DNA of 64,000 nt. Origin: Ignavibacteriaceae bacterium (lineage in GTDB: Bacteria; Bacteroidota; Ignavibacteria; Ignavibacteriales; Ignavibacteriaceae). Of the stretch, positions 43,959-52,687 are shown piece by piece. Positions within the stretch are counted from its first letter, which is position 1; every line of letters starts with the position of its first letter. The notes below the pieces were generated by a model. That model was given only the letters and a program-made list of their open reading frames with translations, did not search any database and was not told the origin of the DNA. The stretch is taken from the NCBI GenBank assembly GCA_023229425.1, contig JALNZG010000008.1, positions 90,856-154,855 of the forward strand, read 5' to 3'. The position numbers and the translations under genes were made by a program.

Positions 43959-44432
43959 AAAAATATTCATTCCTGATGGGAATGTAGTTTTATGGTTGGG
44001 TTTTGGGTTACAAAGATTCAATTCGCCGAAGGCGAACTACGGTGTTGTTTTATTTAGCGGTTTAATGGGGGAGTTTTGAGAAAAATATTTTGCAAAGAAA
44101 GATTGAAAAGGGCAATCCCCATCGGGGATTGAATCTTTGTAACAGGAACACAAGACACGACAAAGAATTCCGTAGGAATTCAATATTTTTTAGCGTAGAT
44201 ATCAACCATAAGGATGTTGACAGTATAAAAATATTCATTCCCGATGGGAATGTGATTCCATGGATGAGGTTTGGTTACAAAGATTCAACACCTACGGTGT
44301 TGAGAATAAAAAGTTTTTTATTGTTCATAATTTCAATGAAAAGGTTAATGTAAATACAATCCCATCGGGATTGAATCTTTGTAACAGGAACACCAAACAA
44401 GAGAAAGAATTCCGTAGGAATTCAATATTTTT
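43959..44432. repeat. Four REP-like hairpin units in alternating orientation
   Basis: Each unit reads AAAATATTC, hairpin A, a spacer, GTTACAAAGATTC, hairpin B. Units are at 43959-44036 (+), 44114-44190 (-), 44227-44302 (+) and 44357-44432 (-). Hairpin A forms include ATTCC/GGAAT and GAATTCC/GGAATTC; hairpin B forms include TTCGCC/GGCGAA, AATCCCC/GGGGATT, CAACACC/GGTGTTG and CAATCCC/GGGATTG. The stems vary with compensating changes while the spacer motif is conserved. They fill the 494-nt gap before the Y1 transposase and hold no protein gene that I believe. Confidence 0.8.
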
Positions 44433-44446
44433 ATAGGAGAGTAGCA

Positions 44447-44908
44447 ATGGCTAATACTTACTCGCAGATATATTTACAATTTGTTATTGTAGTTCAAGAT
44501 AGAGCACATCTTATCCCTAATGAGCATAAAGATGAACTATGCAAGTACATAACCGGTATCATTCAAAACAAGGGACATAAGCTTATAGCGCTAAACGGTA
44601 TCTCGACGCATCTTCACATTTTTGTTGGGTTTAATCCTAAAGATTCCATTTCCGATTTTATCAAAGAGGTAAAACGTAACGCAACCAATTTTATTAATGA
44701 GAAAAAATGGCTGCGAAATAAGTTTAGCTGGCAGGAAGGATATGGGGTGTTCTCATATTCTCATTCTCAGATAGACAGCGTTTATAGATATATAGAGAAT
44801 CAGGAAACGCATCATAAAAAAATCTCTTTTAGAGAAGAATATCTAAGCTTCTTAAAGAAGTTCGGAGTAGAATATGACGAACAGTATATCTTTAAGGAAA
44901 TTGACTGA
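44447..44908 (+). CDS. IS200-like Y1 (HUH) transposase
   Basis: A 153-aa protein of the Y1 transposase family, at the family's typical length. It has the HUH metal-binding motif in THLHIF (His55, His57), the GYGVFSYS stretch and the catalytic tyrosine in QIDSVYRYI (Tyr113). Such enzymes cut and rejoin single-stranded DNA at hairpins. A ribosome binding site, aggag, lies upstream. No TnpB or accessory gene is present. REP-like hairpin units flank it on both sides, so it could act on them like a REP-associated transposase (RAYT) or be an IS200 copy that landed among them. Confidence 0.9.
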   Translation: MANTYSQIYLQFVIVVQDRAHLIPNEHKDELCKYITGIIQNKGHKLIALNGISTHLHIFVGFNPKDSISDFIKEVKRNATNFINEKKWLRNKFSWQEGYGVFSYSHSQIDSVYRYIENQETHHKKISFREEYLSFLKKFGVEYDEQYIFKEID

Positions 44909-44910
44909 GA

Positions 44911-45040
44911 AAAACATTCATTCCTTACGGGAATGTAGTTTTATTGTGAAGGTTGTATTACAAATATTCATCCCCTGTGGGGATGTAAATTTATGGTTGG
45001 ATTTTTAGTTACAAAGATTCAACCCGCCAGAGGCGGGTTG
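44911..45040. repeat. REP-like units downstream of the transposase
   Basis: A half unit (hairpin CATTCC/GGAATG at 44919-44935) runs into a complete unit with hairpin A CATCCCC/GGGGATG (44969-44985), the conserved AGTTACAAAGATTC spacer end, and hairpin B CAACCCGCC/GGCGGGTTG (45020-45040), the longest stem of the set. Both are in + orientation, continuing the array across the transposase gene. The following 139 nt to the PfkB gene is AT-rich with nothing else recognised. Confidence 0.75.
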
Positions 45041-45179
45041 GGGAAAATACTAAGTTCTTATCCAAAAGAAAAACAAATACGGTTTGTTTAAATAAAATAA
45101 GATTCTTTTCATTTAATATGTGCATTTCATTTAACTATCGCTTATTTTTGTTTACCATTTTTATTATGAGGAGAAAACT

Positions 45180-46097
45180 TTGAGTTTATTAATAGTTGGT
45201 TCTGTTGCATTGGATAATGTTGCCACGCCATTTGATAAAGTTGACAATGCTTTAGGCGGATCTGCAGTTTATATTTCACTTTCAGCGAGCTATTTTAGCG
45301 GATCAGTGCATATTGTAGGAGTTGTTGGAGATGATTTTCCCAAGAACTATATTACAATGCTTGAAAGTCATGATGTAAATTGCGACGGTCTTCAAATTGT
45401 TCCCGGTGGAAAAACTTTCCGTTGGGCTGGGAAGTATCATTATGATTTAAATACGCGTGATACTCTTTTAACCGAATTAAATGTATTTGAAAAATTCGAT
45501 CCGGTTATTCCGGATGCTTTGAAAAAATCAAAATATGTCTGTCTTGGAAATATCGACCCAACCTTGCAGCTTAAAGTTTTAGACCAAATTGAAAAACCTC
45601 GTTTTGTAGTTTGCGATACGATGAACTACTGGATTGAAGGAAAAAAAGACGAGCTTGTAAAAGTTTTCCCAAGAATAGATGTATTGATAATTAATGATTC
45701 CGAAGCCCGTTTGTTAGCGCACGAACCAAATTTGATTAAAGCGGCTAAAGCAATTAGAGACATGGGCGTTCCGGCTCTCATCATTAAAAAAGGTGAACAC
45801 GGCGCGCTGCTGTTTACAGAAGATACGGTTTTTTCTGCACCGGCGTATCCATTGGAAATGATCCAGGACCCAACCGGCGCCGGAGATTCTTTTGCAGGTG
45901 GTTTTGTTGGGTATTTGCACAAATCGCAAGACACAAGTCCTGAATGTTTGAGAAGAGCAGTTGTTTACGGCAGTACGATGGCGTCTTTTTGCGTTGAACA
46001 GTTCAGTACAAAAGGATTGGAAGGATTATCCAACTTACGTATTCAGGATCGCTTCAGAGAATTTTTAACAATCTCACGTTTTAATGAAGAAGAATAA
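45180..46097 (+). CDS. PfkB-family carbohydrate/nucleoside kinase
   Basis: A 305-aa protein starting at TTG, with gagg about 9 nt upstream. It shows the PfkB features: VGSVALDNV at the start, GGSAVYISLSASYF, and the C-terminal signature DPTGAGDSFAGGFVGYL with the catalytic aspartate and anion-hole glycines (about residues 228-244). It phosphorylates a sugar or nucleoside with ATP; the exact substrate is not visible. The 14-nt overlap with mtnA suggests a role in methylthioribose or adenosine recycling, which is inference. Confidence 0.85.
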   Translation: MSLLIVGSVALDNVATPFDKVDNALGGSAVYISLSASYFSGSVHIVGVVGDDFPKNYITMLESHDVNCDGLQIVPGGKTFRWAGKYHYDLNTRDTLLTELNVFEKFDPVIPDALKKSKYVCLGNIDPTLQLKVLDQIEKPRFVVCDTMNYWIEGKKDELVKVFPRIDVLIINDSEARLLAHEPNLIKAAKAIRDMGVPALIIKKGEHGALLFTEDTVFSAPAYPLEMIQDPTGAGDSFAGGFVGYLHKSQDTSPECLRRAVVYGSTMASFCVEQFSTKGLEGLSNLRIQDRFREFLTISRFNEEE

Positions 46098-47085
46098 TTA
46101 TTTTGCTCTTGCATTTGAAAATGGCTCGCTGACTTTTTTAGATCAAACAAAACTTCCTTTTGTTGAAGAATATATAACCTCCGATAATTACGAACTAATC
46201 GCCGAAGCGATTGAGCGTTTGGAAATAAGAGGCGCGCCGATAATTGGTATTGCCGCCGCTTATGCTTTAACCCTGGCATTAAAAAAGGATTCTTCTCAAG
46301 AAAATTTTCAGATTGCATTTGATAGATTAGCAATTACACGTCCAACGGCGGTAAATCTTTTTTGGGCTTTAAATCAAATGAAAACTGTATTTGAAGCTTC
46401 CACGGATGAAAAAAATATTTATGAAGAACTTCTACTAAAAGCGAAAGAAATTCAGCAAGATGATACTCTGATGTGCGAAAAAATGGCGGAACACGGAATG
46501 AGCATCTTCAAAAAAAAATCAGTTGTTCTAACGCATTGCAACACGGGAGCTTTAGCCGCAGAAGGTGGAACAGCTTTTAGTGTAATTAAAAAAGGATTTG
46601 AAAACGGTTCGGTCTCTTTTGTTTATGCTGATGAAACCCGCCCGCTTTTGCAAGGTTCAAGACTGACTGCTTTTGAACTTTCGAAAAATGAAATTCCATT
46701 TGAAATTATAACCGACTCAACTGCCGCTTCACTTTTTTTGAAAAAGATAATTGATCTGGTAATTACTGGAGCTGATAGAATTACCGCAAACGGAGATGTC
46801 GCAAATAAAATAGGAACATATAATCTTGCGGTGCTTTGCAAATTCCACGAGATACCTTTCTATATTGCAGCGCCAACCTCAACCATTGATACTTCAATTT
46901 CACATTATTCTGAAATTCCTATCGAGTTGCGTTCTTCAAAAGAAATAACTGCAATAAATGGAAAACAAATTACGCTTGAGAGTTACCCGTGTTATAATCC
47001 TTCCTTCGATGTTACTCCGGCAGAATTGATCTCCGGAATTATTACGGAAAAAGGTTTATTCACCTTTCCTTATCAGTTTAAATGA
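46084..47085 (+). CDS. mtnA: S-methyl-5-thioribose-1-phosphate isomerase
   Basis: A 333-aa protein with the family's RGAPIIGIAAA (residues 49-59), the catalytic cysteine in THCNTGALA (Cys152) and aspartate in ITGADRI (Asp231), plus YADETRPLLQG and ANGDVANKIGTY. It converts methylthioribose-1-phosphate to the ribulose form in methionine salvage. It resembles eIF2B-type proteins, but the intact Cys/Asp pair supports the isomerase. It overlaps the PfkB gene by 14 nt and recO by 4 nt; no other methionine salvage gene is in the window. Confidence 0.93.
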   Translation: MKKNNYFALAFENGSLTFLDQTKLPFVEEYITSDNYELIAEAIERLEIRGAPIIGIAAAYALTLALKKDSSQENFQIAFDRLAITRPTAVNLFWALNQMKTVFEASTDEKNIYEELLLKAKEIQQDDTLMCEKMAEHGMSIFKKKSVVLTHCNTGALAAEGGTAFSVIKKGFENGSVSFVYADETRPLLQGSRLTAFELSKNEIPFEIITDSTAASLFLKKIIDLVITGADRITANGDVANKIGTYNLAVLCKFHEIPFYIAAPTSTIDTSISHYSEIPIELRSSKEITAINGKQITLESYPCYNPSFDVTPAELISGIITEKGLFTFPYQFK

Positions 47086-47816
47086 GCCAGATCGTAAAAA
47101 CCGAAGGAATAGTTTTATCAAAACTCGATTACAGTGATTCAAGCAAAATCGTTTCAATTTACACTTCCGAGTTCGGAAAAATTTCTGCGATCGTAAAAGG
47201 TGGGAGAGGGAAGAACTCCAAAGTTGGAATGGTCGTTGATCCGTTGAATATCCTCAATTTAGTCCTTTATAATAAAACACAAAGAGAAGTTCAATTGATA
47301 AGTTCGGCTGAGATGCTTTTCTATTTTTCACATGTTCATGATGATTTTGAACGGATGAAATATTCCTATGCAGTTTTAGAACTGCTTAAATATCTTACTG
47401 TGGATAATGAAACCAACCAACGTTTATACAAAGGTTCAAGAAAAATTTTACAGTTAATGGATACTTCGGATGAGCAAGCGGAAATCCTTTTTCTAAAATA
47501 TTTCTTTTTTATTTTACAAGAAACCGGATTTGAAATTCAAATATCTGCTTGTTCAATCTGCCATAAAGAGATAGAAAAAGAGAAAGTAAACGGGTTCAAT
47601 TATGAGCATGGAATGCTGTGCAGCAACTGCAAAAATCTTTATCACACATTTTTAGAGATCCCAAGGGAACTTTTCGAGCAAATTTATAGTCTAAAGATAG
47701 GTAAGAGGTTAAAAAATTATAATCTTCCTGCAATGAAAAAATTAATTATCGCGCTTGAGAAATTTCTCAAATTTCATGTTCATGGTTTTAATGGAATTAA
47801 ATCGTTGCAAATGTAA
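47082..47816 (+). CDS. recO: DNA repair protein RecO
   Basis: A 244-aa protein with the RecO N-terminal OB-fold (KTEGIVLSKLDYSDSSKIV, YTSEFGKISAIVKGGRG) and a zinc-binding region with CSIC and CSNC (about residues 158-184) in a helical C-terminal domain. RecO helps load RecA on gapped DNA with RecF and RecR. It overlaps the mtnA stop by 4 nt and precedes the protease gene by 20 nt. Confidence 0.92.
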   Translation: MSQIVKTEGIVLSKLDYSDSSKIVSIYTSEFGKISAIVKGGRGKNSKVGMVVDPLNILNLVLYNKTQREVQLISSAEMLFYFSHVHDDFERMKYSYAVLELLKYLTVDNETNQRLYKGSRKILQLMDTSDEQAEILFLKYFFFILQETGFEIQISACSICHKEIEKEKVNGFNYEHGMLCSNCKNLYHTFLEIPRELFEQIYSLKIGKRLKNYNLPAMKKLIIALEKFLKFHVHGFNGIKSLQM

Positions 47817-47836
47817 AACAAAAACGAGAAAGAAAA

Positions 47837-49339
47837 ATGAAAACGAAAAAATTTTTTGGTGTTGCCGCTCTCTTAACAATCGGAGTATTGTTTAGCGCAA
47901 TAATGGTTTCGGGATTCGGCTGGGCTCATCCGAATATGTCTGATATTAAACTCGGTGCATCGAAGCCACCCGTTAATCTCAATGCCGATGCAAGCGCATT
48001 TAATCAGGCTTTTGTTGAAGTAGCTGAAAAAGTTACCCCGTCCATTGTGCAAATTACTGTTGTAGCTAAAGTGGATGAAAAAGATATTCAAGGACAAAAT
48101 CCTTTTTTCCAATTCCATGATTTTGGGATGCCGATGCCGAAAGAGCAAGAAGGATCAGGAAGCGGGATCATTATTAGTGAAGACGGTTATATCTTAACGA
48201 ATAATCACGTGGTTGAGAACGCTACTAAAGTTACCGTTGGATTGCATGATAAAAGATCAATTGAAGCAAAAGTAATTGGCACCGATCCTTTGACAGATCT
48301 AGCCGTTATCAAAATAAATGCGAAAGATTTAAATGTTGCTTACTTGGGAAATTCCGACCAATTGAAAGTTGGGCAGTGGGTAATGGCAATTGGAAATCCG
48401 CTTGCATTATCTTCAACCGTAACAGCTGGAATTGTAAGCGCATTAAATCGTGGAAGATTAGGTTTATTGAAAGACCAAGCTTATGGTGTAGAAAACTTTA
48501 TTCAAACAGATGCTGCAATTAATCCGGGAAATTCCGGCGGCGCATTAGTTGATCTTTCCGGCGCGGTAATTGGTGTTAATTCTGCAATTGCTACTAAAAC
48601 GGGAACGTATATCGGTTATGGTTTTGCAATTCCTATCAATATGGCAAAAAGTGTAGCGCAAGATTTAATTGCTCACGGAAAAATCAGTCGTGGATATATT
48701 GGCGTTCAAATTAGAGAAGTTGATGAATCACTTGCTCTATCACTCGGAATGGATAAGCCGACCGGAGTTATCATCCAAAAAATAGTTGAAGGCGGATCAG
48801 CATCAAAAGAAGATGTTAAAGAAGGAGACATCATATTAAAAATAGATAATTTGTTAATTGACCAGCCGAATCAACTGCAAAGTTATGTTGCGGGCAAATC
48901 AGCCGGCGCAAAGATCACATTAACAATTTTTAGAGATGGCAAAAATATTGAGCGCATTGTTACACTTAAACCGAGAGAAGAAGATAAAATTGAAGTAGCA
49001 GAAAGTGTTCCCAAAAAAGAAAATGATGTGGATGAAGCAATTTCAAAAGAAGTGAGTTTTGATGCTATTGGATTAACAGTTAAGAATTTAACGACAAAAG
49101 AGAAAGATGATTATAAAGTTACTAGTGGAGTTATGATATCCAATGTGAAGGACTATGGCGCAGCATTTAATCAAGGATTAGATAAAGATTTGGTTATTAC
49201 AAAAGCTGATAAGAAAGAAATTAAATCAGTTTCCGACCTCAAAAAAATTATTGAAAGCAAAAAAGGTTCAGCGGTTTTTCTAGTTGTTAACGATAAAAAA
49301 GGAAATTCAAGTTTCATCGGGTTGAAAATTCCTGAATAA
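47837..49339 (+). CDS. HtrA/DegP-type periplasmic serine protease
   Basis: A 500-aa protein with an N-terminal signal/anchor, a trypsin-like domain carrying the triad His124 (TNNHVV), Asp154 (LTDLAVIK) and Ser233 (NPGNSGGAL), then two PDZ domains (about 275-370, with RGYIGVQI and GVIIQKIVEGG; and about 405-500). It degrades or refolds damaged proteins in the periplasm. It is followed by a terminator, so it ends the transcript starting at the PfkB gene. Confidence 0.94.
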   Translation: MKTKKFFGVAALLTIGVLFSAIMVSGFGWAHPNMSDIKLGASKPPVNLNADASAFNQAFVEVAEKVTPSIVQITVVAKVDEKDIQGQNPFFQFHDFGMPMPKEQEGSGSGIIISEDGYILTNNHVVENATKVTVGLHDKRSIEAKVIGTDPLTDLAVIKINAKDLNVAYLGNSDQLKVGQWVMAIGNPLALSSTVTAGIVSALNRGRLGLLKDQAYGVENFIQTDAAINPGNSGGALVDLSGAVIGVNSAIATKTGTYIGYGFAIPINMAKSVAQDLIAHGKISRGYIGVQIREVDESLALSLGMDKPTGVIIQKIVEGGSASKEDVKEGDIILKIDNLLIDQPNQLQSYVAGKSAGAKITLTIFRDGKNIERIVTLKPREEDKIEVAESVPKKENDVDEAISKEVSFDAIGLTVKNLTTKEKDDYKVTSGVMISNVKDYGAAFNQGLDKDLVITKADKKEIKSVSDLKKIIESKKGSAVFLVVNDKKGNSSFIGLKIPE

Positions 49340-49362
49340 TATTTCAATTAACGCCTCATTTC

Positions 49363-49397
49363 AAACCCAATTTCATTTTGAGATTGGGTTTTTTATT
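49363..49397 (+). terminator. Rho-independent terminator after the protease gene
   Basis: AACCCAAT (49364-49371) pairs with ATTGGGTT (49383-49390); the stem extends inward by TTC/GAG with one wobble around a 5-base loop and is followed by TTTTATTT. It lies 24 nt after the protease stop. Confidence 0.85.
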
Positions 49398-49425
49398 TCT
49401 TTCAATTTATCTTTGCATAGCTTTT

Positions 49426-49460
49426 AGAATTAGGAATTAAGAATTAAGAATTAGGAATTA
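49426..49460 (+). repeat. Five heptamer repeats directly before aroC
   Basis: Five consecutive 7-bp units, AGAATTA or GGAATTA, run up to 5 nt before the aroC ATG. The last GGAATTA supplies the only purine-rich stretch that could serve as a ribosome binding site, so changes in copy number could shift its spacing. Confidence 0.6.
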
Positions 49461-49465
49461 AGTAT

Positions 49466-50671
49466 ATGATAAGATTTTTAACCGCAGGTGAATCTCACGG
49501 CAAAGCATTAACGGCAATTATTGAGGGTTTTCCTTCAAACTTACCGATAACCAACGAGTATATTAATTCCCATCTTGCACGCAGACAAGGCGGCTACGGT
49601 CGCGGTTTACGAATGAAAATTGAAACCGACAAAGCGGAAATTCTTTCCGGAATCCGCTTTCAAAAAACGCTCGGCTCTCCTATTTCTCTGATGATCAGAA
49701 ATAGTGATTGGGAAAATTGGATCGAGAAAATGTCTCCCGAAAACAAAAAAGGAAGAGTTGAAAAAATTACCATTCCAAGACCGGGACATGCTGATCTTGT
49801 CGGTGTTTCGAAATATAATTTTGACGACATACGGAATTCAATTGAACGCTCAAGTGCTAGAGAAACTGCTGCCCGAGTTGCTGTTGGATCAATCGCCCGA
49901 AGATTATTAGAAGAATTTGGTATTACGATCGGAAGTTTTGTCGAAAGTATCGGCGGGATATATCCGAAGAAAAATTTTGTGAATGAACTTTTCGACAATA
50001 AAAAAGATTTTGATGCATGCGAAATTTCTGAGGCAGCGGATAAAAGTCAAGTGCGAGTATTGGAGAAAGATCACGAAGAAAAAATAATCAGAAAAATTAA
50101 ACTTGCTAAAAAACGGGGCGACACTCTTGGCGGAACTTTTTATGTTGCCGCTTCTGGTTTACCGGTTGGATTAGGCAGTTTTGTTCACTTCGACACTAAA
50201 CTTGATGCAGACATTGCGCATGTATTTATGTCTATCAATGCAGTAAAAGGAGTTGAAATTGGAACCGGATTTGCATGCGCTGATGCTTTCGGTTCAGCTT
50301 CGCATGATGAAATTATTTATAATAAAAATATTTCAAGAAAAACTAATAGAGCAGGCGGAATTGAAGGGGGTGTTTCAACAGGTTTACCCATAATTGTTAG
50401 AGCCGTAATGAAACCGATCGCAACTCTGATGAGTCCCATTGCATCAATTGATTTAACAAATTTTAATGCTGTTGATGCACGTAGAGAGCGAAGTGATTTT
50501 GTTGCAGTTCCTGCGTGTGCGGTTATTGGTGAATCAATGCTTGCATGGGTATTGGCAAAATATCTTCTGCTTAAGTTTGGTGGTGATTCGCTCGAAGAAA
50601 CAAAAGACAATTATAATTCGTATTGTAAAAAACTTGAGACACGGATTCGTAAAAATTTTAAATTGAAATGA
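49466..50671 (+). CDS. aroC: Chorismate synthase
   Basis: A 401-aa protein with the family signatures GESHGKALTAIIEGFPSNLP near the N-terminus, RRQGGYGRG, RPGHADLVG and RSSARETAARVAVG, and the C-terminal DARRERSDFVAVPACAVIGE. It makes chorismate from EPSP using reduced flavin, the last common step of aromatic amino-acid synthesis. Upstream lie the heptamer repeats. The stop overlaps the next start by 4 nt. Confidence 0.96.
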   Translation: MIRFLTAGESHGKALTAIIEGFPSNLPITNEYINSHLARRQGGYGRGLRMKIETDKAEILSGIRFQKTLGSPISLMIRNSDWENWIEKMSPENKKGRVEKITIPRPGHADLVGVSKYNFDDIRNSIERSSARETAARVAVGSIARRLLEEFGITIGSFVESIGGIYPKKNFVNELFDNKKDFDACEISEAADKSQVRVLEKDHEEKIIRKIKLAKKRGDTLGGTFYVAASGLPVGLGSFVHFDTKLDADIAHVFMSINAVKGVEIGTGFACADAFGSASHDEIIYNKNISRKTNRAGGIEGGVSTGLPIIVRAVMKPIATLMSPIASIDLTNFNAVDARRERSDFVAVPACAVIGESMLAWVLAKYLLLKFGGDSLEETKDNYNSYCKKLETRIRKNFKLK

Positions 50672-51312
50672 TCGAAGTAAAAACTTTTACTTTTAATCCC
50701 TTCTCGGAAAATACTTTTGTAGCTTGGGAAAAGGAATCGAGACAAGCAGCTGTTATTGACCCGGGTTGTTTCTCATCAAAAGAAGAAGATGAATTGAAAA
50801 ACTTCATTCTTCTCAAACAACTTTCTGTTGAATACTTGTTGAACACTCATTGCCATCTAGATCATATATTTGGAAATAATTTTGTATTAAAAAAATTTCA
50901 GCCGCAATACTTCATCCCGGAGCTTGATAGACCACTTTTAGAAAACGCCCTCACACAGGCAAGATTATTCGGAATTGAAATGGCTAAAGTTCAACCGACT
51001 GAGAACTTCCTTTCCGAAGAGATTGCTTTGTCCCTAGGCGCTGACGGGATTAGATTTTTATTTACCCCAGGACATACCCCGGGGGAATTTTGCATTTATT
51101 TCCCCGAAAATTCTATTTGCTTTACAGGAGATGTGTTATTTCAGAATTCAATTGGCAGAACAGATTTAATGGGCGGTAATTTCAAAACACTGATGGATTC
51201 AATTCAAGAAAAACTTTTTACATTGCCTGATGAAACTTTGATATATCCCGGTCACGGAGATGCATCAACCATCGAAGACGAGAAACGAAATAATCCATTT
51301 TTCAATTCTTAG
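50668..51312 (+). CDS. Glyoxalase-II-like MBL-fold hydrolase
   Basis: A 214-aa protein with the metallo-beta-lactamase motif THCHLDHIFG (about residues 60-69), TPGHTPGEFCIYF, FTGDVLFQNSIGRTDL and YPGHGDAST, the full ligand set of the hydroxyacylglutathione-hydrolase-like group. It probably cleaves thioesters or related substrates in the cytoplasm. It is translationally coupled to aroC by an ATGA overlap, though no functional link is evident. Confidence 0.9.
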   Translation: MIEVKTFTFNPFSENTFVAWEKESRQAAVIDPGCFSSKEEDELKNFILLKQLSVEYLLNTHCHLDHIFGNNFVLKKFQPQYFIPELDRPLLENALTQARLFGIEMAKVQPTENFLSEEIALSLGADGIRFLFTPGHTPGEFCIYFPENSICFTGDVLFQNSIGRTDLMGGNFKTLMDSIQEKLFTLPDETLIYPGHGDASTIEDEKRNNPFFNS

Positions 51313-51442
51313 TACTATCTCAACTAAAGTTTGAGAAAAGAGTACAAATCCATTCCCCGAAAATAGTGCATATGCGTTATTTCCATTAGATAGAAAATTT
51401 TTTATTTTACTCACAACAAAAGAGTATTCTTTTAAAAAAAAC

Positions 51443-51478
51443 TTGACCGATACTATCGAATTATATATGTTTCGGTCA
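51443..51478 (+). promoter_or_regulatory. Promoter with a possible repressor operator
   Basis: TTGACC (51443-51448) and TATGTT (51466-51471) are 17 bp apart, fitting a sigma-70-type promoter. TGACCGA (51444-51450) and TCGGTCA (51472-51478) are exact inverted repeats that overlap the -35 element and abut the -10 element, as a repressor operator would. The rest of the 211-nt gap before the next gene shows no gene. Confidence 0.45.
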
Positions 51479-51523
51479 GTATTTGAATTTTTTATTCTAC
51501 GTTATAACAAAAAGGAGATCTAA

Positions 51524-52609
51524 ATGAAAAGAACTTACAGTTTCTTTATGGTTATTGTTCTCAGTGCTTTTATTTTTACAGAAGTAGTAAAAAGCCAAGG
51601 GCTACAGGAGACATTGACCAAACTTACCGGTAACGCCGGGGAAGCTTATGTTTCGCCGATTATTTCCGCATTCGGTTCAAATCTAAATTCCGGATGGGTG
51701 CACAAATCACCATCCTCTAAAGTATTCGGAGTAGATATAGAAGTTGGGGTAGTTGCTATGGCTACCATGTTTGGCGACAATAATAAAACTTTTAAATCAA
51801 GCGGAACGTTTAGATTTAGCCAAGCCCAAGCTCGATCAATGATTGATCAAAGTACCACTGATCCAAAATTATTAGCCTTAACGCCTGGCCAAAAAGACGA
51901 ACTTGCAGCATTAGTTGCTCAAAAAGAATTCTCAGTTGACATAAGCGGACCAACTATTGTCGGGAAAAAAGAATCAGAAGTTATGGTAGATTTTTCAGGT
52001 GCAGAAGTTACCTATAATAGTCTAAACTATAAAGTTGATAAACAATCAATTGCAACCGGTGCAAAAGGGTTTTTAGGCGATGTGCCTGCACTTCCATTCG
52101 CTGCTCCACAATTTTCAATCGGTACGGTTTACGGTACTACGGTTACCTTTAGATTTTTACCGAGCGTAGAAATCCAAGATTTAGGAAAGTTCAGCTATTT
52201 CGGATTTGGATTACAACACAATCCGGCGATGTTTATTCCGGTTCCTTTACCGGTTGATGTTTCTGCCGCGTTCTTTATACAGTCTTTAAAAGTTGGAGAT
52301 ATTTTTAAGGCCACCGCGACTACATTTGGAATTTATGCAAGTAAAACATTTGGCTTGGGAATTTCAATTACTCCTTTTGCCGGATTTGCAATAGAAAGTT
52401 CAAGCGTAGATGTTGCTTACGACGTTGAATATGCTTCGCCGGTTCCTGGTCAAACGATTAAAGATAAAATTAAATTTTCAATGGATGGAGAAAACTCCGC
52501 TCGTTTTACTATCGGCACATCAATTAAATTAGCGTTATTGAACTTAAGCGTTGATTATAGTTTGGCGAAATATAATGCGGCAAGTCTCGGCGTTAATTTC
52601 ATTTTTTAA
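51524..52609 (+). CDS. Exported outer-membrane protein, DUF6588-like
   Basis: A 361-aa protein with a signal peptide (cleavage near residue 25) and a strong ribosome binding site, aaggag. The segment AYVSPIISAFGSNLNSGW just after it and the strand-rich C-terminal half ending in LGVNFIF resemble the DUF6588 family of Bacteroidota outer-membrane proteins; the assignment is from memory and moderate. The function is unknown. It appears to be a single-gene unit with its own promoter and terminator. Confidence 0.65.
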   Translation: MKRTYSFFMVIVLSAFIFTEVVKSQGLQETLTKLTGNAGEAYVSPIISAFGSNLNSGWVHKSPSSKVFGVDIEVGVVAMATMFGDNNKTFKSSGTFRFSQAQARSMIDQSTTDPKLLALTPGQKDELAALVAQKEFSVDISGPTIVGKKESEVMVDFSGAEVTYNSLNYKVDKQSIATGAKGFLGDVPALPFAAPQFSIGTVYGTTVTFRFLPSVEIQDLGKFSYFGFGLQHNPAMFIPVPLPVDVSAAFFIQSLKVGDIFKATATTFGIYASKTFGLGISITPFAGFAIESSSVDVAYDVEYASPVPGQTIKDKIKFSMDGENSARFTIGTSIKLALLNLSVDYSLAKYNAASLGVNFIF

Positions 52610-52634
52610 AACAATATTTTAATTTTCTTGAAAG

Positions 52635-52664
52635 AAAGGCAGTCATTTGTGGCTGCCTTTTCTT
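52635..52664 (+). terminator. Terminator after the DUF6588-like gene
   Basis: AAAGGCAG (52635-52642) pairs with CTGCCTTT (52653-52660), with a few further pairs inward, followed by a T-rich run. It lies 25 nt after the stop. Confidence 0.8.
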
Positions 52665-52687
52665 ATTTTAAACAAAAAGAATAATTT

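Noticed and set aside
44090..44353. An 87-codon open frame in the repeat region
   Set aside because: It is made of the REP-like units themselves, has no protein-like composition and no ribosome binding site.
43959..45040. CRISPR-like look of repeated palindromes
   Set aside because: Spacing and hairpin sequence vary, orientation alternates, no uniform direct repeat with unique spacers exists, and no cas gene is nearby. REP-like units beside a Y1 transposase explain it better.
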